From assembly GCA_018343915.1 (NCBI GenBank), contig JABRWF010000004.1, positions 1,550,001 through 1,614,000 on the forward strand: 64,000 nucleotides of DNA. The letters run 5' to 3'. The stretch is from Agroathelia rolfsii (lineage: Eukaryota > Basidiomycota > Agaricomycetes > Amylocorticiales > Amylocorticiaceae). The translations under genes and the position numbers were made by a program. Positions 36,473 to 46,459 of this stretch are shown here, piece after piece; position 1 is the first letter of the stretch; each line of letters opens with the position of its first letter. The notes beneath the pieces were generated by a model. It made no database searches. It worked only from the letters and a program-made list of their open reading frames with translations, and was not told where the DNA came from.

Positions 36473-36980
36473 GATTGAATAGGCGAGTTAATGGCGAGGC
36501 GGATGGAGGTAATGAAATGCGGGGCAATATGGGGGTTGTATCAAGATAGGGAGCTGTGAAGAGATGACATCCATGGGCAAGACGGGTGCGATGCAACATT
36601 ATCCCAGGGCCCAGAGGAGTCATCCATTCATGATGCCATGTTTCATCAGAGCTGTTCACCATCAAACGATTCATCACAGTCATGTGCCTCTGCTTGCGAC
36701 CAATATGTATGCCGACTCGGAGCACATGTCGATACTTATCATGATCGCATAGCGCCCTACTGGTGAAATCATACTATCCGAGGAGGGAGATTGCTTCAGC
36801 TACTCTGATGTGCGCTAGGAATATGCATTTTCACCCCGGTCCGCATTATTGTTAACGCCTACGGCTATATATACGTAATGAAACCCCCTGCTGGTCATTC
36901 GTGTACTGTGATACTACTATTGCCTTATCGAAACACCCTTCATATAAGCAAAGATTGCAAAGAGCACAGGAGCACTCTAC

Positions 36981-37009
<29 letters not shown>
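36981..37009 (+). repeat. Poly(A) run of 29
   Basis: Twenty-nine consecutive A residues, about 40 bp upstream of a CACGTG box. Such poly(dA:dT) tracts exclude nucleosomes in fungal promoters. The length could also be affected by sequencing slippage. No target-site duplication typical of a retroposon was seen. Confidence 0.8.
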
Positions 37010-37012
<3 letters not shown>

Positions 37013-37047
37013 GGAAAATCAGTGGTCATAAATGAGGTGCCTTGGAG

Positions 37048-37053
37048 CACGTG
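37048..37053. promoter_or_regulatory. CACGTG box upstream of the LARP gene
   Basis: E-box hexamer about 90 bp upstream of the TATATAA element of the LARP gene and about 39 bp downstream of the poly(A) tract. Confidence 0.35.
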
Positions 37054-37141
37054 ACTTGTGGGACAGAGAAAAGGTGAAAGAAACCACAGCAGCGAATTTC
37101 TGCTTTGGACGACATTCATAGCACATACCACCCTCTGTCTC

Positions 37142-37148
37142 TATATAA
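37142..37148 (+). promoter_or_regulatory. TATA box of the LARP gene
   Basis: TATATAA, about 410 bp upstream of the ATG, implying a long 5' leader of roughly 350-380 nt unless an intron lies in the leader. Confidence 0.45.
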
Positions 37149-37317
37149 CCCCCATCTTACTCGCTGTGAATCAGTCAGGTATCTCACTCCCGCCTCATCT
37201 GTTCGTTGTTTATCGATTTCCAGTCCCATCTCTTTCTGTCTTCAAACTCGATAAAAAAAAAAACCAATACGCTGAAGCCTTCTGTTGCTGCATTATCTTA
37301 TAGCTCTCCCGTCTCCT

Positions 37318-37332
37318 ATGCAGATCGCATAA
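37318..37332 (+). promoter_or_regulatory. Four-codon upstream ORF in the LARP leader
   Basis: ATG CAG ATC GCA TAA. I found no other ATG between the TATA box and the main ATG at 37554, so this minimal upstream frame is the only one a scanning ribosome would meet, if transcription starts just after the TATA box. Confidence 0.4.
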
Positions 37333-37553
37333 AAGAGCACCGGTCGCGTCAAAGCCTTCTCTTTCATCGAACCTAGCTCCCAGATCGGCTATTGCAGATT
37401 CCACTGCACTTACGAGTAACAAGGGATCATCTACGTCTAACACCATCACCCTCTCTCGGCCTAAACCGTCCACGACCAGTGATATCGCCATACAAAACTC
37501 CTCTGCGCATCGTAATTCGCGCTCAGGACGGCCCAAATATACCATCCAACATC

Positions 37554-40240
37554 ATGGCGGCTGCCGATGTCTCACCAAACAACGATACCATCTCTGATCC
37601 CGCACGTGCATCTACCAGGCCCCAGGCCTCTACGAATGTCTGGGGCATGAAGAAAGGTCAGCAAGCACAGAGCCAAAGCAACTCACCCCCTCACCCTTCT
37701 TCATCTCAAAATTCTTCGTCTATCGAGCAACACCCGTCGAGTACCTCTCCATCTTCTCATCCCGTCAAGGCTGCAGAGCAGCAATCGAATGGGCCACCCC
37801 ATAAAATACCGCGAGATGAAGTTTCAAACGTGAAGCCATATTTGCGCACCGTTCCTCCTTCTCTGGATGATCGAGAAACCTGGCCTGAAGTCGGTCAAGC
37901 GTCTACTGTATCCTCGTCACATGTCAGCACGCCTGTGAATGAACACGAATCCATCCAACAGCAGCAGCATAGCCATGCATCGCGAAAGAGTACGTTGATT
38001 TTTTCACAGCTCGCTTTTCTTGCTCCTGTAGCATGGCTTTGAGCTGTGTGCACCGCATTGCGTTCCGTGATCTATGAACGGTTTTGCTTATATTGGAAAT
38101 CTATAGATGAGAAGGCCAAGTGGATAGCCATTCCGCCCGAAGAGCTGCAAGCCGCTGCAGATCAGGCTCATATGGAGAATTCCCGTCGCAGTGGCGCCAA
38201 CTTTCATCGTAACGGGAGGTCAGGCTCACGATCGATACAACACAGCCGCGTTCAATCAGCCGCCGGAAGCGCTGTCTCCAGCCCTCGGCGTGACGTTAAA
38301 GGAAGAGCTTTACACGAAGATCACAGCTCAAAACCATCCCGGGCAGCATCACCTGCCAAATTTGCTTCTCAGCATGATTCAATATCATCATCTCCTCGCA
38401 GCCATTACTCCGCTATGGGACCAAATGCCTTCTTTCCCGGTGCAAATCCAGCATTATATATGCCTCCCAATGTACCAGGTAATCCATACCCCATGTACCC
38501 TCCCCCTGTGGATCTAGCACGGCGACCATACGGCGCGGATTACCAACCTCCTCCCCATCCCCCTTATCCTTCTGGCGCTTTCCCATACAACCCCTACACA
38601 AATGGTGCTCCTCAGCCCTATCCTTATTACTCTGTACAAAACAGCCGCGTCCAAACGCCTCAGTTCGAACGGCGCGCTATGAGGACACCTGATATTCCAC
38701 CACTCACAAACATCACAAGGCCTCCACGGCCTGAGGAAAGCGAGGCTATTGCCGGTTACCGTGTGATTCTCACGAATGATGATTCAGAGTCTCAATCACA
38801 TGGAAAGAAGACTGAGCTGGTTTTTGGTAGTGTCGGTGCAGACGCTGTAAAAAGCCCCGGGACTGTGCCCATCATCGTAGGCGATGAGAGTACCGCTGAG
38901 CTGGAAAGGGGGTTCAAGGCTTTCATGATTGGTGTCGGACCTGGGGATATGCCACCACCGAGGATGCGCAAAGGCGCTTCAAACGGTCTGGATGACAGCA
39001 AGCCTGACGTCGTCGACATGACGAAGTACGAGGCCAAGATCGATTTCGGGACGACCAAAACACGGGATGGGCTGAGCCCGCTTTTGCCGGCTCAGACGTT
39101 GTCATTTTCCAGCGCCCCCATTCCGAGGGAAGGGTCCGGTGCGAATGATGGAGTGCTTGGACTTGGGATGGGGCCCAATAATAATGAGGGTGCAATCACC
39201 CGGCGTGAACCACGCGAATACGATCCACAGCAGCGCGAGCATGGACGACCGTATGGGCGAAGAGGCCACGGCGGCCACGGTTTCCCACCTAGTGGTGCCG
39301 AGAGGAATGGTCCCGGAGGCTCGTCAAGATACGGCGGCGGACGCAGAGGTCGTGACGGCCCTCGCGGTGGCGGTCGTGGATACGGAGGCCCGCGCGGTCA
39401 ACGCGGGCACGCCATGCATGGATCAATGCAATCTGGACACATGCCTTATTCAGCTACCCCGCCATCATTGCCTTATCCTAATCTGCCTCCGCCTTCTGCA
39501 GAGTACCACAATGGACTCTTCATCCCGATCCAACAGCCCATGCCTCCTCCGATGCCATACTATTATCCTCCTGAATATCCGATGTATCCACCGCCGCCAC
39601 CACCCCCGATGCTCCCAATGCCTCAAGCCCCGATTGAGGGACCACCCATGCCCGCACCTGTCTCTCGGCCGCCCTTTTCGCTTGACCCAATTAGATTCTA
39701 TCTCCTTGGGCAACTAGAGTATTATCTAAGTCACCAGAACATGGCTAAGGATTACTTTTTAAAAACCCGAGTATGTTTCTCTTGTTTTCATCTTTCAGTA
39801 GTCTTAATGACTGACTGTACTGTGATTATTTCTTCACTCTCCGACAGATGGACAACCGGGGCTGGATCCCTATCTCTCTCTTTGTGTCATTCAATCGCGT
39901 CAAGAGATTCACGTCGGACGTCAACCTTGTGCGCGAAGTGCTTCATCTGTCCAGTTTGGTTCAGGTCAACGGCGACTGGGTTCGTATGGGCGGATGGGAG
40001 CAGTTTGTGCTTCCGACCGCTGCGGAGAGTGCCGTCGAGCCGTTTCCCGAGGAGATGATCCCGGCGTACCCTGGCGCAGAGGGTGAGGTGGAGCCGTTTG
40101 GCACTTCCACGATTGCCGAGCCCGAGCTGCTTCAGCCTGTTCAAATGACTCAGGAGGTGGCGGGCGAAGAAGGCGGCGGCGGAGAGGGAGATGAAGAGGA
40201 GGAAGAGGAAGATGATTTAGAGATTGTCTTGGGGAACTGA
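37554..40240 (+). CDS. La-related RNA-binding protein (LARP1-like, La-type HTH domain)
   Basis: Cytoplasmic mRNA-binding protein of the LARP1/Slf1/Sro9 type. The ATG at 37554 (MAAADVSPNNDTISDP) is followed by NVWGMKKGQQAQSQ, a motif common at the N-terminus of fungal LARPs. A long disordered part is rich in Ser, then Pro/Tyr (about 38440-38640) and RGG/Gly-Arg repeats (39240-39410, e.g. RRGRDGPRGGGRGYGG). The La motif starts at DPIRFYLLGQLEYYLS and HQNMAKDYFLKTR, crosses an intron (about 39772-39847), and continues MDNRGWIPISLFVSFNRVKR and LVQVNGDWVRM. It ends in an acidic tail (EEEEEDDLEIVLGN). A first intron lies at about 37990-38106. No RRM or DM15 repeats were seen, so it is closer to short fungal LARPs than to animal LARP1. 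Confidence 0.9.
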
Positions 40241-40430
40241 AACCGAAGGGCAAAAAGGTACAACACTAAAGGCTAAAGTGGGACAGAAGAATGTATGAGT
40301 GTCGATGAGTGTCCCTAAAACATTGCAAGAAGGCACTGTTGCAGCCCATTTCCTATCGAGACATTGTAATATTCCATTTCTTTTTCTCCTTCACATTTTC
40401 TTTCCTTTTTCTTGTTGCGTTTTTCCCTCC

Positions 40431-40478
40431 TTTTCTTTTCTTTTCTTTTCTTTTCTTTTCTTTTCTTTTCTTTTCTTT
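40431..40478 (+). repeat. (TTTTC)n microsatellite
   Basis: Nine perfect TTTTC units plus a partial unit in the 3' UTR of the LARP gene. Confidence 0.9.
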
Positions 40479-41344
40479 CAGTCTAATGATCATACACATG
40501 AAGCATTCATTTTGCTTGTTCAACCATTCATTAATATATACGATATTTGTACGATATATCTACATACATATACATCGCCCCCACACCCCTGTCCTGCCCA
40601 TCATCGTCATCATCTGAATGAGTGCCTATTCGTTCTGCCGTACCGTTTGTGGACAATATGCGGCGGTACATATTATCGTAATGATCACTCCTCTTCTCTG
40701 CCAATGTCTTTCATCTCATTGTTCTATATAGCCCTTTACCTTCGACCTATGTATTTCCTACTACACCGTTGAGTTTCGCCCTCTTCTCACTCCGCCTAGA
40801 GATGAATTTCCCAAAGGCGCAAAAAAAAGGCCATATCCGGACTCGGATGCCGCTGTTCTGTGCCTAACGCGGGGAACAAGTTAGGCTAAGACGACCGTGG
40901 CACCAGATCCTCGGCTAGAGGTGCTCAATCAAACTGAAACAGGCTGTTCATGTCGCAATTATTATGAAATTGCGACTTTTGACTCGATGGAATGTGCACG
41001 GCGTGCAATCTGCTTGGCGACACCAACTCGTTCGGTTGCCATCCAGTCAAAGTGCCAGCGCTAACCAGCTGCTAGTAACCGTTACTGCGACAGTAATAGT
41101 ACCCCCCCTGGGGCACTGACAATGTATAATCCCTGGCCTGAGCTGACCCTCGTCGAAACAGGGACCTGAGATTGACATCGTGTTTGTCTATGCTACAGCT
41201 GATAATATATCATCTTAGCCCAGAAGGATCATTTACTCTGCCCTTCGATTGGGACAAGCTAAATAATCAATTCGGCGCCTCATAATCATTTGCACATCTC
41301 AAGCGAAGAGACGGAAATGCATCTCCGGCATATGCAACACTGAT

Positions 41345-41588
41345 CTAGTGACAATGTACCCTGACGCAATGCCCATAAGCAGACTTGTTCATGCGGTCAA
41401 GATAGGGATCTTTTTTTTCTTGTACCGCCATTTTGGCGGCTAACTGGGCTTGTATGTGCTGTCCGGGGGTGACGACGACTGCGCCTACGCAGGTCTTTCT
41501 CCCCTTCACTTTCATCATCACTCTCATCGTCACTGATTTGTCTCCTCTTGTTCTTCCTTTTCTTCTGTGCCCTAGTTAGCTTTAGCAC
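41345..41588 (-). pseudogene. Possible coding fragment, unresolved
   Basis: Two overlapping minus-strand frames are unusual for intergenic DNA: one reads AQKKRKNKRRQISDDESDDE and the other, downstream, AAKMAVQEKKDPYLDRMNKS. Joining them would need a 30-nt intron, which is shorter than any other in the window. It could be a broken exon remnant or chance. I do not recognise a family. Confidence 0.2.
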
Positions 41589-41622
41589 TGAAAGTCTGTC
41601 CGTGCCGTGATCTGTAGCCTAC

Positions 41623-43747
41623 ATGTCCAGTAGACACTTGACCGCTTCTCGACCATCCACCTCGTCCCACAGGTATTGTATCAATGCATCCTAACGACTA
41701 CAAAAAAAACTTGATAGAAAAATCATTATTCGCCCACTTCCAGCTGGCCCCCTATTTCTTCCGATCTATTGCGGGAGACGCCAGAAGAGCGTGAGGCGCG
41801 ACAACAAGAAGAAAAACGCGCGAGCCAGGCCAGCCGAGCAATAGATGCGGAAATCGCGAAGGAGCGGGCAGCCGTCAAGAATGGGCCTCTTTCAATCAAA
41901 GTTCTCTTGCTCGGTGCGTACGCTAATCATAACCCTTATACCGACATCTAAATCATTATCATAACATATTTTTGGCATCACGTATAACATGTGCAGGTCA
42001 AGCAGAGAGCGGCAAATCTACGCTGCTCAAAAACTTTCAAATGTATTTCGCGCCCGATGCGTTCCGCGAAGAATCAGAGGCCTGGCGCGCAGTCATATAC
42101 CTCAATCTTGTGCGCACCGTCAATTTCATCCTGGATCTTCTCGACTCGGTTGTCGATCCAATGACCGCTAAAGGAGGCAGCACGCCAGCACCCCTGCGGC
42201 GCTTGCAGCTCTCGCTGTCCCCCTTGCGTGGCGTTGAGAAATCACTCAAGCGTCGGCTCTCGCCCGATGATGCGTTTACGCAATCTGACCCGGCCAGCTC
42301 ATCCACTTCCTTCAACACCATCTGTGCATCTGAGTTTTCCGTAAGATCCGGTAGCCAGTGGAAGACGTCTCTTAAGAAAGCGAGGGAGAGCTACCTAGCA
42401 CAGAAGCTCGAAGCCGCCAATGCAGAAAACCGTGGGAGCTCTTTGGGAGTCAAGTATAAAGGCAAGGCAGAGGAAGAGATGGATGCCGCTCGTAGAGTAA
42501 TTGAAGCGTGCAGGGACGATATTGCGGGGCTGTGGGCACATCAGCGGGTCAGAGATATTTTGTCTCAGCATGGCGTTATGCTAGAGGAGCAGTCAGGCTT
42601 GTGAGTTGTCTATTGGTCGGGGTGATTCCGTGTCCCCTGACTTCCCTCGAGTTTTCTAGATGAAATCGATAGGATCGCTGTGCCGGATTGGGAGCCTACG
42701 TTCAGTCCGTCAATTTTCCTTGAATCCGATATCCTTGCCATCATCTCATAAATTCTCAGGTGATATTCTTCGTGCTCGGATAGCCACAATTGGCGTCGAA
42801 GAGTATCGCATACCATTGGAAAATCACTCAAGTAAGCTATTTAATCTTCTCGTGTTTCGGAGGACATTGCTATTAACGAAATGTTTATGAAGATCTCAAG
42901 AAGCCGCTCGAATGGCATATCTATGATATCAGGGGGTCGATGAAACAGCGGCGTGCGCATTGCTCATTTCTCATCTTCTCTCCTGAGCGGGTAATTGAGA
43001 TGTTGCCTTACAGTTGCCTGGGTCCAATTTTTTGATGATGGTAAGAATATCTGAAGGGTTGATAATATTTTCGCAAGTTACCTTGATTAAATCGAACATC
43101 CAGTACATGTCATCATGTTTCTGGTTCCTATATCTGCTTTCGATCAGACGCTCGCTGAAGACAAGGGGACTAACAGACTCGTAAGATCGCTTTCTTTGAT
43201 TTTTTGCTTTGTTTCTTATTCCGCTTCTGTTTTGCAGCTGGATTCGTTTAACCTATGGAGGATGATCTGTGGCCACCGACTTCTGGCTGACACACCGATT
43301 ATTCTGTTCTTGAACAAGTATGACCTGCTGGACCGGAAACTCAAGAGTGGTGCCGAATTTGTACAATTCGCAAGCGACTATCAAGGCAACAATGATGCCG
43401 CAAGTGTGGCGGATTGTAAGTTCTCATAATTCTCGTAAACCCGTAGTTGTTCTGGAAACTTAAAAACGTCCTTGGGCAGATTTATTGGCCAAATTCCGGG
43501 CTATACACAAACAATTTACGCCCAAGAGAAGGAAGCTAATAACACATGTGACTTGTACAATTGTAAGTGGAGGCTACTCTGGTTACTATAATGATTCCAA
43601 CATTTGTAATCACGTAGGACATTGTGTCAACTGCCCGTGTCCTACAACAAAGTGAGTCCTCTACACTGATATCCAACCCATCCTCATCATTATTTAGTTG
43701 AAGAATGTATACTCGAGAAAGCCCTAGAGCAAGTTGGGCTGGTATAA
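41623..43747 (+). CDS. Divergent G-protein alpha subunit (Agaricomycete-type), switch II altered
   Basis: Heterotrimeric G-protein alpha-like GTPase. The start at 41623 (MSSRHLTASRPSTSSHS) is joined through an intron with acceptor CTTCCAG to RETPEEREARQQEEKRASQ. The P-loop is GQAESGKST. An extra, mostly disordered insert of about 100 residues sits in the helical domain (about 42160-42480). Switch I keeps the Arg and Thr (LRARIATIGVEEYRI). Switch II reads DIRGSMKQR (codons about 42925-42951) where canonical subunits have DVGGQRSER. The catalytic Gln is therefore Ser (codon 42937-42939) and the second Gly-position residue is Arg. The G4 motif is intact (IILFLNKYDLLDRKL) and G5 is TCTI instead of TCAT. 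The C-terminus ends ALEQVGLV. There is no N-terminal myristoylation Gly. Probably a slow or non-hydrolysing GTPase; this is inference from the missing Gln. Confidence 0.87.
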
Positions 43748-44242
43748 TCATCTCACGTATTGTTATCTATGAAACAACTTTACGATTCGATTCGACTTAA
43801 CTACAAATACTAGTTCTTGTCTACATAATGCGTAATCGTAGTTCACATCGATTAAAGTAGTATTGTTTATTTGCTCTTAACTTCTTATAATTATTGTTTT
43901 ATCTGTTAGCTGGCTGCTTGGCCGTTCATGTATGACATCATATTTGACACTCTCAATTACGGTATACTAGTACCTGTGGGTGCGGAGTGTGTGGTGGACC
44001 CGGCCCTTGGTTGTTTCGTGGCATCAGAGGCAATTCCATTGAATGGCGCAGGTAACACTCAGATGACGTCACCTGACTCGCGCCTGCGGAGGCTTTCCGA
44101 GTCCAGCCTTACATTCAAAAGCGCAGTCTTTGTCTTGGGCTTAAGCCATCTTTCCATCTAACCACCACCACCACCACCACCACCACCACCATCCCCCCTA
44201 TAACACCCTCATCTACTATCCCCACAAACAGCAACACCTACA
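43748..44242. promoter_or_regulatory. Intergenic region with PMP3-1 leader
   Basis: About 495 bp between the G-alpha stop and the first Pmp3 start. An open frame at 43928-44161 has no recognisable features. An (ACC)10 repeat sits about 53 bp before the Pmp3 ATG. Confidence 0.45.
44161..44190 (+). repeat. (ACC)10 trinucleotide repeat
   Basis: Ten perfect ACC units in the probable 5' UTR of the first Pmp3 gene, 53 bp before its ATG. Confidence 0.9.
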
Positions 44243-44761
44243 ATGGCAGTCCGAGGCTCTGACATTCTTCTCATTCTCGTCAGTATCGTGTGAAATTATT
44301 ATTTTAGGCTCCCCGCGTGCTTATCTTGCGCATTGTACTACAGGTTGCCATCATTTTCCCTCCCGCAGCAGCCTTCATGATCACGGGTTGCGGTTGTGAC
44401 TTGCTCATCAACATTATCCTCACTGTGTTCGTATTCGTGATGGTGGTTTCCTCTCCAACACTTGTACTGACTTTACTCTTTTACAGTCTTGGTTACATTC
44501 CAGGCCATATCGTATGTATCCCTCATCATAAAAATTTCTTATGTGTATTTACTCATGACATGATTAGCATGCTTTCTGGCTGATTTACAGAAAGATGAAG
44601 GCCGAGGAGCAGTATGGCTCTGGCGGCTATCAATGTGCGTTTTCTTCTTTGCCTGCGCCGTTCTTTGGCATTGACCCATTTCTTTTCTAGATGTTGGGAA
44701 TGGTCAGTATCAAGCGCTGGGTGCCAACCCCGCCCCGGTCGGATACGGTGCTACCCGTTAA
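44243..44761 (+). CDS. PMP3: Plasma membrane proteolipid, Pmp3 family, copy 1
   Basis: Small hydrophobic protein of the plasma membrane affecting membrane potential and salt tolerance in yeast. Exons read MAVRGSDILLILV, then AIIFPPAAAFMITGCG with DLLINIILTV (helix 1), then LGYIPGHI (the family's second signature), HAFWLIYRKMKAEEQYGSGG and a last exon YVGNGQYQALGANPAP ending GYGATR. Four introns are inferred, with the last splitting a Tyr codon (Q-Y-V). Two membrane helices are present. Length, about 80 residues, fits the fungal long form with a hydrophilic tail. Confidence 0.92.
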
Positions 44762-45339
44762 ACTCCAACCTTGCTACAAGGCATACGTCTTGTTTTCTGT
44801 TTAAACGGAACAATTTAAAGTCTCTTGTGTACTTTAATTGATGGGACATGTTTTTGTTTTTGTTTTTTTGTATATTACCATTGTTACCCCGTAGTACTAT
44901 GAATTGATTGATTCCCATTGAAACAAGTATGGTTGAAGAATTTGGTTTACAATCCAAGTCTCACTGTGACGTTTGCTTCGAATTCTTGATATCAAACCAC
45001 CATTATACTGAGTGATGACGTAGGTGCTAGTGGTAATGTCGGTAATGGCTTTGGCTTGGTTTTTAGCCACTGTCTGAGCTACTGGGTTGGAGCTGGAATC
45101 AATACGGTTGTAATGCAACATTGCATGCGGGTCAATAACTATGTATAGATATGACGTCGCTGGACCTGAAGGCTCAAATACAGGCGTACACGCCTCTAGT
45201 TACCGCTTACCCGCTGACAGTATCTCTTTGGAACCTATATCTGCTCCTCTGAACATCCATCCGCTAGCAGGCTTATCTTTGAAAACCATTCTCATCAAAC
45301 CAAGCTTTCTCCAAACACCTTTTATTAACTGTATTAACC
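44762..45339. other. Intergenic region between tandem PMP3 genes
   Basis: About 580 bp. A minus-strand frame at 44897-45121 has fairly natural composition (AQTVAKNQAKAITDI) but no partner exons, so it is not called. The region otherwise holds the 3' UTR of copy 1 and the promoter of copy 2. Confidence 0.4.
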
Positions 45340-45903
45340 ATGAAGGGCTCTGATCTCGTACTCATCCTGGTCAGCGTCATTGGATATGATCTGCATTGGG
45401 CAGTCATTAACAAACTGGCAACTAAATTGGCAGGTCGCTATCCTCTTTCCACCTGCTGCCGTATATTTTATAGCAGGTTGCGGCGGTGAACTTCTTCTGG
45501 ACGTGGTATTGACGATGTAAAAAAAATCAATTTCCTCTCCGTGTCTGGATCATTTCATTGACTCGGTGTCACTTGCAACACTAAACGACAGTTTAGGGTA
45601 TATCCCCGGCCATATTGTAAGTTCCATACACCTCACATCAACATTATCCACTAGATTAGACGTTTTATCGTGATGTTATTCATCCAGCGAGCATTCTATC
45701 TAATCTACAAAAGAATGAAGGCCGAGGAAGAGTATGGTACAGGTCCAGATGGCGTTCAATGTTCGCTTTTCTTGTGTCCTGTCGTTTCTATCAATTTTCT
45801 CACTATTTTGATAGATATCGGGCATGGTCACTACCGGCCCATCGATACGCAAAATTTGGCTGCGCCAGCGCATGTGTCAACGTCGAACAAGAAAATCAAT
45901 TGA
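45340..45903 (+). CDS. PMP3: Plasma membrane proteolipid, Pmp3 family, copy 2
   Basis: Tandem paralogue of the preceding gene with the same exon plan. Exons read MKGSDLVLILV, then AILFPPAAVYFIAGCGGELL and LDVVLT, LGYIPGHI, RAFYLIYKRMKAEEEYGTG and a last exon after the same Tyr-splitting intron: IGHGHYRPIDTQNLAAPAH ending SNKKIN. The hydrophobic core is well conserved relative to copy 1 and the tails differ, so the duplication is not recent. The first intron (about 45373-45433) is longer than in copy 1. Confidence 0.88.
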
Positions 45904-46459
45904 TGATTGCTAGCAGGGGCTCCAAGTCATGCTATCACGCATATCATTGACTCCGGCAAAGTGCATCGATAGTATGTACTAGCACAAACCGAAACTTTGT
46001 CCGTGTGGGAATGAGCACTTAACTTAGATAATTAAATTTGAATGTAGATAGGAACTTTTGCGTGAAAAGAACATCTTTGTTTTTAACGGGAGAAGAGGGT
46101 TATTAGGGTTATTTTCGTTTCTTTGAGTTTATCACCAATTTATCGTACATCATGATTCGGAGTCCAAGTCGATAGGCATTGCCCACTTATGATTAAGAAT
46201 AGAAGGAGACATGAACAGGACGAGTAATCAATATATTGAGTAGATTCAGATGGGCAATAGCATACTATGCATGCAGATTGAAGCAATACCTGCCAATAGA
46301 CTGATACTCGCAACGTTTACGACAAATAGGTCAAATATGATATATTGATATGATATATCGAGCTTTATTTGGTGTTACCAGACTTGATTATAAGGGAAAC
46401 AAGAGCTCGTGTCGATTTTGGCTGCCGGTGTTCTCTCTCCATCAGTTATATAGCCTCGT
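45904..46459. other. Convergent intergenic region
   Basis: About 555 bp of A/T-rich 3' flanks between PMP3 copy 2 (+) and the MFS transporter (-). A short ATATGATATATTGATATGATATATCG-type run lies near 46335-46360. No gene supported. Confidence 0.45.

Larger units (their letters stand above)
36473..37553. promoter_or_regulatory. Divergent region between PP2C-B and LARP genes
   Basis: A 1.08-kb gap between outward-facing starts. It contains a perfect run of 29 A at 36981-37009, a CACGTG box at 37048-37053, a TATATAA at 37142-37148 and, in the LARP leader, a four-codon upstream ORF at 37318-37332. No other gene is supported. Confidence 0.55.
40241..41622. other. Long intergenic region with TTTTC microsatellite
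   Basis: About 1.38 kb between the LARP and G-alpha genes (both +). It starts with a pyrimidine-rich 3' UTR bearing a (TTTTC)n repeat. Minus-strand frames at about 41345-41588 contain a charged coding-like stretch (RRQISDDESDDESEGEKDLR) but no complete gene could be built. Nothing else recognised. Confidence 0.5.

Noticed and set aside
43928..44161. 77-codon plus-strand frame before the first Pmp3 gene
   Set aside because: No domain, signal or splice partner; it runs straight into the (ACC)10 leader repeat.
44897..45121. 74-codon minus-strand frame between the Pmp3 genes
   Set aside because: Composition looks natural but it is isolated, has no recognisable motif and no partner exons.
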